A stretch of DNA of 64,000 nucleotides from Myroides phaeus (GTDB taxonomy: Bacteria > Bacteroidota > Bacteroidia > Flavobacteriales > Flavobacteriaceae), in NCBI RefSeq assembly GCF_009799805.1, contig NZ_CP047050.1, positions 133,501-197,500 on the forward strand. Direction: 5' to 3'. The number at the start of each line of letters is the position of its first letter. Position 1 is the stretch's first letter. Positions 63,389 to 64,000 of the stretch are shown in pieces. The notes under the pieces are model-generated. The model was not told the DNA's origin, did no database searches, and saw nothing but the letters and a program-made list of their open reading frames with translations. A program made the translations under genes and the position numbers.

Positions 63389-64000
63389 TTAATTGCTTAC
63401 ATTAAGTTGTTCATTGTCTTTTTTTTGAGAAGCAGATTTCTTTTTAAAACTTTTAAAAACTTTACTGCCTTTGTATAAATCCCAATTCATTAATGCAACA
63501 CTTACTAACACAACTCCTAATCCACCTACTTGTAAACTTGTAATAATATCATCTGTAAAAAAGTAGCTTAATGCTACTGCTACAACAGGATTTACATAAG
63601 CATATGTACTAACTTCAGTAACTGGTCTATTCTGAATCAACCAAATATATGAACCAAAAGCTAAAATAGAACCAAATGTGATTAAATAAGCTAAAGAGAA
63701 CCAACCACCTGTTGATATATCTGCTGGATCAAACGCAGCAAACTCACCATTTAACGTTGCAACAAGAGAAAATAACACCCCTGCTGTAATCATTTGCCAA
63801 GAAGTTTTTACCATTACGTGTAAATCCTCACCTTGATCTTGATTCTTGTCTTTTGAATATTTTGAATACAACGAACCTATTGTCCAAGCAATAGACCCTA
63901 TGATTAATAAAACCATACAAAAAATATTCAACAACTTTTGAGATTCATCACTTGCTATTGTAATTTGTTCTGCGAACAACATTATAACCCCAATAAATCC
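63389..64000 (-). CDS. EamA-family (DMT) transporter, 3' part only
   Basis: About 203 residues are present; the frame stays open to the window edge (GFIGVI precedes the first in-window Met), so the N-terminal half lies outside. About six membrane helices are seen; FGSYIWLIQNRPVTEVSTYA and YVNPVVAVALSYFF are standard EamA second-repeat blocks. A Lys/Gln/Asp-rich loop (YSKDKNQDQGED) lies between the repeats. Substrate unknown; inner membrane. Confidence 0.87.
   Translation of the reverse strand, partial: GFIGVIMLFAEQITIASDESQKLLNIFCMVLLIIGSIAWTIGSLYSKYSKDKNQDQGEDLHVMVKTSWQMITAGVLFSLVATLNGEFAAFDPADISTGGWFSLAYLITFGSILAFGSYIWLIQNRPVTEVSTYAYVNPVVAVALSYFFTDDIITSLQVGGLGVVLVSVALMNWDLYKGSKVFKSFKKKSASQKKDNEQLNVSN

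Overview
The window is AT-rich bacterial chromosome from a member of the Bacteroidetes, most likely family Flavobacteriaceae (Flavobacterium/Myroides-like; the genus is a guess). The reasons are promoters of the TAnnTTTG type with no Shine-Dalgarno sequences, LytS-type kinases fused to a two-component propeller and Y_Y_Y domain, a transketolase split into two genes, an FKBP-like lipoprotein with Asp-rich calcium-type repeats, DUF4252, a secreted lipoprotein superoxide dismutase, and short lipobox signal peptides on many proteins.

Layout. 1-7.4 kb: the start of an ABC-F protein (cut by the window edge), then a translationally coupled minus-strand set of LytTR regulator, propeller histidine kinase and membrane metallophosphoesterase, and a complete IS3-family insertion sequence upstream of it. 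7.4-14 kb: an oligopeptide-type binding lipoprotein, mtaB, a GNAT-like protein, hydrolases and a lytic transglycosylase. 14.0-14.4 kb: four tRNA genes (Ser, Pro, Pro, Arg). 14.7-28.3 kb: thiolase, NlpC/P60 peptidase, DEAD-box helicase, nucleoside permease, cmk, lon, a lipoprotein, a UMF1-type MFS protein, an M48 protease, a hydrolase and msrB. 28.3-29.0 kb: a gene-free stretch holding a palindromic repeat.

29-37 kb: birA, rsfS and ftsH, then a tight five-gene operon (LUD protein, cdsA, psd, acyl-CoA-binding protein, lipoprotein SOD), then dnaB and accA. 38-43.6 kb: EamA transporter, LptF/G-type permease, tgt, and an iron/cobalamin-type permease with its binding lipoprotein. 43.8-47 kb: small secreted and membrane proteins and an array of seven identical tRNA-Lys(TTT) genes with one tRNA-Leu(GAG). 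47-52 kb: aroK, a phosphoribosyltransferase, a TPMT-like methyltransferase, an S4 protein, an FKBP-like lipoprotein and split transketolase. 52.2-53.1 kb: the longest gene-free gap, with a second, inverted copy of the palindromic repeat. 53-64 kb: an orphan ABC ATPase (probable partner of the permease at 41-43 kb), a CDF metal transporter, a pseudouridine synthase, a hydrolase, pepT, a three-gene XpaC-XpaC-TelA membrane module, rpsA, and an EamA transporter cut by the right edge.

Most genes are housekeeping and are separated by strong hairpin terminators. I see no CRISPR array, prophage or recognised defence island. The least explained items are the paired palindromic intergenic element, the XpaC-XpaC-TelA module, the tRNA-Lys amplification, and several conserved enzymes with substitutions at motif or metal-site residues (SOD, TGT, DEAD-box helicase).
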